From the NCBI GenBank assembly GCA_964531285.1, contig CAZHDI010000066.1, positions 1 to 18,206 of the forward strand: 18,206 nucleotides of DNA, in the 5' to 3' direction. The DNA comes from CAZHDI01 sp964531285 (GTDB taxonomy: Bacteria > Pseudomonadota > Alphaproteobacteria > JAJFIK01). The notes under the pieces are model-generated. The model did not search any database. It saw nothing but the letters and a program-made list of their open reading frames with translations, and had not been told where the DNA came from. Numbering within the stretch: the stretch's first letter is position 1; every line of letters starts with the position of its first letter. The position numbers and the translations under genes were made by a program. This document shows positions 15,059 to 18,206 of this stretch, piece after piece.

Positions 15059-16458
15059 AGCGCCCCCTCCCTGCTCGGCTCATATTCGGTGATGGCATCG
15101 GCCAAATGCGCCCAATCCGGATGACCGGCACCGGAGCGCTGGACCAGCGCCCGGGCGCGGCGCACGCAACTCGCCGCCGCTGCCGGCGGCCAATGCGCCA
15201 ACATGTCCAACAGATCCTCAGGGGCGTCTTCGACGACCCATCCGGCTGCGGTCAGATCTTCGCTGAGCGATTGGCGGCGGTCCTCAGCAGGCGCATCAAG
15301 AATGGGAACGGACCAGTCGAACCGGCCCGCCTGACACAGGACGGACGGCAGCGAGGCCCCGTGCAGCGCCAGGCCGATCACCGCGCAGCGGCTGTCCGGA
15401 CCCAAATCATCGATAAGGCGGGCCAGAAGTGCCGTCATCCGAAGGGCAGGGCCGCACGGATCGCTGTGCGCGGTCTGATCGAGGACATCGAGATCGTCAA
15501 TGACCAGCACGGCGGGCGCCCGCGCCTTGAGCGAATCGAAGACCGCCCGCAACCACGCCGCTGCGGCATCCGGTCCCCGGGCCAGAAGATCCAGCCCGTT
15601 GATGCCGATCCCATGCACGCCCGGCGTTGCAGCCAGCGCCTTGGCAAGACTCGTTTTGCCGCAGCCAGCGCGTCCGGTGACCAGCATGACCCGCATCCGG
15701 TCCGCCGACGCGTCCCCCAGCGGTTTCAGCATGGTCTCACGCAGATCGTCATAAACGGCCTGCCACGGACGGTTCGGCGCCGGGTGCGCTTGCGGCGCGG
15801 CGGATGCGCTGCCCGTTTCGGCGGGGCGAATATGAGCCGGAAACCGGTTAACCATAACCGGCTGCGCGTCGGCCGGACCGGTATCGTCATTGCCATCCGA
15901 TAGAATGATCCGTGTGGCCGCAGACCCGAAAACCGGCCCGCGCGGGAGGGTGGCAATCACCGCGAATGTCAGACCCGTGCCGTCCCGGCCAATCACCTGC
16001 AAGCGGTCGCCGGTGGTCATGGGGAGGGTTTCGAGACGCGGCAAGAGCCAGTCCGCGAGATCCTTATCCGCCGCGATCCGGTCAGCCGTGGCGGCATCGC
16101 CGGGCGCGAGGCTCAGCCGGGTGCAGGCCTGCGCCTCGACGGGTGCCAGATGCGCCGTGCCGTTCAATCCGACTCCGGCATTGGCCCGCTGGAGCGCGTC
16201 GATCTGCACCGCACCCAGCCCCCGGTCGATGGGATAGGCCGGCATGGCCCGGGCGATGGTGCGCGCCGGTGCGCCGGGCGCGCTCGACAGCGCGACGAAA
16301 TCGCCAATCGCAATGGCGAGGCGGGTCAGATCCGCCGGGTCGAGTCGCACGACCCCACGCCCGGCATCGCCAAGGGCGGCATCGCGCACAATAAATCCGC
16401 CGAGATCCGGTGTGTCGACCGGCCCCTGAACATCGAAGACCCGCGCCATTTCACCCAT
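15055..16458 (-). CDS. CDC48/VAT-type N-domain protein with a single degenerate AAA+ domain
   Basis: A 467-residue cytoplasmic ATPase-like protein. Residues about 5-118 match the double-psi barrel of archaeal VAT/CDC48: RGVVRLDPADLTRLAIAIGD (34-53) and PAYPIDRGLGAVQIDALQR (73-91), then NAGVGLNGTAHLAPVEA. Residues about 145-190 match the second N-subdomain (MTTGDRLQVIGRDG, LPRGPVFGSAATRIIL). A Pro/Ala linker leads to one AAA+ domain (about 235-395): Walker A GRAGCGKT (262-269), Walker B VLVIDDLDVL (317-326) with Asp322 where catalytic Glu is usual, no clear sensor-1 Asn, and a retained GRFD (378-381) without the preceding Arg-finger RR. ATPase activity may be weak. The ATG at 16458 is preferred because AGGA lies 9 nt before it; an ATG at 16464 is also possible. 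It overlaps the previous gene by 8 bp. Confidence 0.85.
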   Translation of the reverse strand: MGEMARVFDVQGPVDTPDLGGFIVRDAALGDAGRGVVRLDPADLTRLAIAIGDFVALSSAPGAPARTIARAMPAYPIDRGLGAVQIDALQRANAGVGLNGTAHLAPVEAQACTRLSLAPGDAATADRIAADKDLADWLLPRLETLPMTTGDRLQVIGRDGTGLTFAVIATLPRGPVFGSAATRIILSDGNDDTGPADAQPVMVNRFPAHIRPAETGSASAAPQAHPAPNRPWQAVYDDLRETMLKPLGDASADRMRVMLVTGRAGCGKTSLAKALAATPGVHGIGINGLDLLARGPDAAAAWLRAVFDSLKARAPAVLVIDDLDVLDQTAHSDPCGPALRMTALLARLIDDLGPDSRCAVIGLALHGASLPSVLCQAGRFDWSVPILDAPAEDRRQSLSEDLTAAGWVVEDAPEDLLDMLAHWPPAAAASCVRRARALVQRSGAGHPDWAHLADAITEYEPSREGAL

Positions 16459-16714
16459 GGGCATGCTTCCTGAGAAGAGCCTCACGCGGCACCGGCATAT
16501 CGCTGGCCCGGACGATGCGGCGCATCCGGCGCGGGCGTAGGGCAAAGCGGTCAAATGCCCGATCCACGCGGACGGTCTGATCCGTAAACGGCCCTTCAGC
16601 GTCGCCCATGGCATCATCGAGCATGCAGGCCAGCCAGACCGGTCCAAAGAGCCGCTTGAAAATGGCCAGGCGCAGCCGGCGATAGGCACGCAAAGGCGGA
16701 GCGAAGAGGTTCAT
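16451..16714 (-). CDS. Unrecognised 87-residue basic protein
   Basis: I do not recognise a family. The sequence starts MNLFAPPLRAYRRLRLAIFK, a strongly basic, amphipathic N-terminus (residues 6-25) that could lie along a membrane. FGPVWLACMLDDAMGD follows, then an Arg-rich second half (RRMRRIV). Two possible starts exist: a GTG at 16729 overlapping the previous stop, and the ATG at 16714-16712. The ATG is preferred because GGGAGGGG lies directly upstream. The 3' end overlaps the CDC48-like gene by 8 bp, so the two are probably translationally coupled. A role alongside the AAA protein is inference from position. Confidence 0.75.
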   Translation of the reverse strand: MNLFAPPLRAYRRLRLAIFKRLFGPVWLACMLDDAMGDAEGPFTDQTVRVDRAFDRFALRPRRMRRIVRASDMPVPREALLRKHAHG

Positions 16715-16725
16715 GGTCCCCTCCC

Positions 16726-17028
16726 TCACCGGGCGTAGATGACGCCGCGGGACCGCACCGGCGCGGCGCCGCCCTCGTCGGACGCCGGCAGCAGGCCGGC
16801 AAGGGCCGTGAACAGATCATCGAAACGGTTGTCGAAATCGGTCAGATCCTGAAGGACCGCGCCCCGGTGACGGCGCTCGCCGGCGATGTCCGCCCCCAGA
16901 CGGGTGTAGGCCCCCTCCAGGCGCAGCAGATCGCTCACCAGGGCCACATGCCCCCGCAACGGGGACGCGCCGTGGGGCTTTTCCTGCGGCTCGGCGGGCA
17001 ACGACAGGCGGGCCAGGGCCTTGGGCAT
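16726..17028 (-). CDS. Unrecognised 100-residue helical protein, first gene of the AAA/GvpLF operon
   Basis: I do not recognise a family. After a Pro-rich N-terminus (MPKALARLSLPAEPQEKPHG), residues about 24-82 look alpha-helical and amphipathic (VSDLLRLEGAYTRLGADI, then LTDFDNRFDDLFTALAGLL), consistent with a small coiled-coil or helix-bundle partner. The tail ends RSRGVIYAR. The start at 17028-17026 is chosen because AGGAGA lies 6 nt before it. The reading frame stays open to 17370, but that upstream part has unlike composition. The next gene begins 11 nt after the stop. It opens a five-gene operon, so it may be an adaptor or chaperone for the downstream proteins; that is inference. Confidence 0.75.
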   Translation of the reverse strand: MPKALARLSLPAEPQEKPHGASPLRGHVALVSDLLRLEGAYTRLGADIAGERRHRGAVLQDLTDFDNRFDDLFTALAGLLPASDEGGAAPVRSRGVIYAR

Positions 17029-17400
17029 TGCGGATCTCCTCTCCATCCGGCAATGGCCTTGGCGAAGGCAGGGCGGGCTTGGACAGGACAGCCGTGTGCA
17101 TCGTTTGCGGACGATGCCGACCAAGGACCGCATACCGCGCCTGTAAACACACGGCGTGACGGGCCTTTGGACCGCTGATGCGGCAAGAGTGCGGGGCGCC
17201 TTCACACGCCCTGACCTCTCGCTGTCCCGCACCGCGACGATCTGTGTATCCGGAAGACCAAGATCCGCACCCTGCGGCGCGGGTCCCCTTGGACCTCTCA
17301 AAACCATTGCGACAGGAGGAGCCTGGGCCCAAGAAGTTAAACAATCGTAACCAATGGCCGAGGCTGGCAAGGTCCTGGTATCACATCGGGCCGGCGCCCA
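17029..17400. other. Non-coding stretch upstream of the AAA/GvpLF operon
   Basis: This 372-bp gap separates same-strand genes and probably holds the operon's promoter and leader. It contains a perfect inverted repeat (17098-17117), a GCCTT-ggcg-AAGGC hairpin (17056-17069), a GGTCC-cctt-GGACC hairpin (17282-17295) without a T-tract, and an AT-richer patch (17331-17352) that could include promoter elements for the minus strand. Frames open across it have odd Cys/Pro/Arg-rich translations and no plausible ribosome site, so I see no gene. No clear terminator for the pilus genes was found. Confidence 0.5.
17098..17117. promoter_or_regulatory. Perfect inverted repeat, possible operator
   Basis: GCATCGT (17098-17104) and ACGATGC (17111-17117) are perfect 7-bp inverted arms around a 6-bp spacer, about 70 bp before the start of the 100-residue protein gene. 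Size and placement fit a dimeric regulator site or a leader hairpin. No T-tract follows, so it is not an obvious terminator. Confidence 0.4.
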
Positions 17401-17937
17401 TCAGTTTGACCGCACAATGCGGGCGGACCGCCGGGGACGGGCAACGAACGTATCGGACAGGGTCATGCCGGCGGGCAGAAGGTGCCCGAACCCGCCCTCA
17501 TAATTGACCGTGACCTCAGCGAGGATCACGCTGTTGCCCGCCGGCACCAGACCATCCGGGATGGGATTATCGGACAGCCCGCCGCGCGGCGACGCCCGGC
17601 GCGCGGCGCTCCAGTCCACCGACAGGCGGTTCTTGCTGTCCGAGACGATACTGGTCAGCACCATGCTGATCGCCTCGGGGTCCTCCGGCGCCAGAATGAG
17701 CTCAACGGCCGCGTAGAGATCGGTCAGTTCCGTAGTGGTCAGTTGCGGGTCCTGGGTCGCGATATCCGCAAAGGCGCTTGTGGCCGCCTGCAGCCGGCGC
17801 TGAACCGACAGCACCGATGCGACATCGGCAAAGCCCAGCAGGAAGGCCATCAGAAACGGCAGTATCAGGGCGAATTCGACGGCTGACACGCCGCGATGAT
17901 CCCGCCAGAAGCGGCCTATGGTCCGCATGGGTCTCAT
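17401..17937 (-). CDS. TadE/TadG-like pilus assembly (pseudopilin-like) protein
   Basis: A 178-residue envelope protein of the Tad/Flp pilus machinery. The N-terminus reads FWRDHRGVSAVEFALILPFL (10-29), the TadE-domain hallmark: a basic stretch, a Gly before a prepilin-peptidase-like site, and Glu at position 21 inside a single membrane helix (18-42). The periplasmic part (about 50-178) is alpha/beta, with VILAEVTVNYEGGF (137-150) and a C-terminal TFVARPRRSARIV, both typical of the family. The start at 17937-17935 overlaps the stop of the upstream TadE-like gene by ATGA, so the pair is translationally coupled. Other tad genes (tadA, cpaB, flp) would lie beyond the right edge. Confidence 0.88.
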   Translation of the reverse strand: MRPMRTIGRFWRDHRGVSAVEFALILPFLMAFLLGFADVASVLSVQRRLQAATSAFADIATQDPQLTTTELTDLYAAVELILAPEDPEAISMVLTSIVSDSKNRLSVDWSAARRASPRGGLSDNPIPDGLVPAGNSVILAEVTVNYEGGFGHLLPAGMTLSDTFVARPRRSARIVRSN

Positions 17938-18206
17938 GAGCTGGGCAGGATCTCCTCGAAGGGTTCATTGCGGAAAACGGATACCGCGCGCACGACCCGG
18001 CTGGCGCCATCATCGGCCAGGATCGGGATCAAGATCGGCGTGATGATCTGCCAGCGGTAGAACGCCCGGACGATCACGACATCGCCCGCCCCGCCGGGAT
18101 CAAAGGTCTCCTCCAGATCCCCAGGGCCTTCTTCATCATCGTCATCGTCGCCGTCGTCATCGTCGTCGTCGTCGTCATCGTCATCATCATCATCGTCGTC
18201 ATCGTC
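17934..18206 (-). CDS. TadE-like pilus protein, C-terminal part, with a poly-aspartate tract (runs off right edge)
   Basis: Only the last 90 residues are visible. They open with 18 consecutive Asp, then Gly, five Asp and two Glu, before VVIVRAFYRWQIITPILIPIL, SRVVRAVSVFRNEPFEEIL. The pattern YRWxxITPIL and the ending VFRNEPF are typical of alphaproteobacterial TadE proteins, which sit as single-span proteins in the inner membrane with the C-terminal domain outside. The acidic run is not a usual part of the family and seems inserted in a loop before the last strands. It overlaps the downstream TadE/TadG gene by ATGA. Identity rests on the C-terminal motif, since the signature N-terminus is outside the window. 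Confidence 0.8.
   Translation of the reverse strand, partial: DDDDDDDDDDDDDDDDDDGDDDDDEEGPGDLEETFDPGGAGDVVIVRAFYRWQIITPILIPILADDGASRVVRAVSVFRNEPFEEILPSS
18135..18206 (-). repeat. GAY trinucleotide microsatellite coding for poly-Asp
   Basis: Twenty-four codons on the minus strand are all GAC or GAT except one GGC (codon 19 from the right edge), and the tract continues past the window end. GAC and GAT are mixed irregularly, which means selection for the acidic residue or old repeat expansion followed by synonymous drift. In-frame slippage could change the length without frameshift. Confidence 0.9.

Noticed and set aside
16715..16729. GTG start for the 87-residue protein overlapping the previous stop
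   Set aside because: Possible by overlap, but the GGGAGGGG ribosome site is placed for the ATG at 16714.
11216..17028. Complete gas vesicle gene cluster
   Set aside because: Only a GvpL/F domain is recognisable; no GvpA, GvpN, GvpK or GvpG could be found, so buoyancy function is not claimed.
17029..17370. 114-codon N-terminal extension of the 100-residue protein
   Set aside because: No ribosome site, Cys/Pro/Arg-rich odd composition, while a strong AGGAGA lies just before the ATG at 17028.
18135..18206. RTX-type or EF-hand calcium-binding repeat
   Set aside because: The tract is plain poly-Asp without the glycine spacing of RTX nonapeptides or an EF-hand loop.

Overview
The window is GC-rich DNA (roughly two thirds G+C by eye) with tightly packed bacterial operons. 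A TPP-riboswitch-controlled thiC, a TroABCD-type metal ABC transporter, Tad-pilus pseudopilin-like genes and an MCP-like sensor module of the kind common in Rhodospirillales-like bacteria together suggest an alphaproteobacterium. No 16S gene or other species marker is present, so this is inference. A run of 100 N (9785-9884) is a scaffold gap of unknown true size; the left part (1-9784) and right part (9885-18206) are joined only by scaffolding.

Left part. On the minus strand, thiC (N-terminal 270 codons, running off the left edge) lies behind a 127-nt leader, a complete TPP riboswitch (939-1049) and a plausible promoter (1057-1085). Upstream of it, also on the minus strand, is an unrecognised 168-residue membrane protein (1113-1619). 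On the plus strand follow an RND efflux permease (1855-4932) and its periplasmic adaptor (4944-5999), in the less common order pump before adaptor. The adaptor meets the metal-transport operon end to end: the two convergent stop codons share the bases TTAA. The metal operon (minus strand, 9784 to 5996) encodes a TroA-like binding protein (5' end in the gap), an ATPase and two permeases, each pair coupled by an ATGA overlap.

Right part. A plus-strand gene (9980-11209) encodes a short, catalytically degenerate member of the adenylate-forming (4-coumarate-CoA-ligase-like) superfamily. It converges on a five-gene minus-strand operon (17028 to 11216): two small unrecognised proteins, a protein with an archaeal-type CDC48/VAT N-domain and a single degenerate AAA+ domain, a GvpL/GvpF gas-vesicle-type protein fused to a J-like domain without the HPD motif, and a 913-residue two-TM HAMP protein with a very long coiled coil and no chemotaxis signalling tip. 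Upstream, beyond a 372-bp non-coding stretch with a perfect inverted repeat, are two TadE/TadG-like pilus genes. The second runs off the right edge and carries an 18-residue (or longer) poly-aspartate tract encoded by a GAY microsatellite.

The five-gene operon is the candidate for an undescribed system: a CDC48-like AAA protein, a GvpL/F-J fusion and a membrane-anchored coiled-coil sensor are translationally or transcriptionally linked, with no GvpA, GvpN or GvpK visible. It may be an accessory module of a gas vesicle locus lying outside the window, or a repurposed assembly/remodelling machine. The neighbouring ligase-like gene raises a possible, unproven link to photoactive-yellow-protein-type chromophore chemistry.
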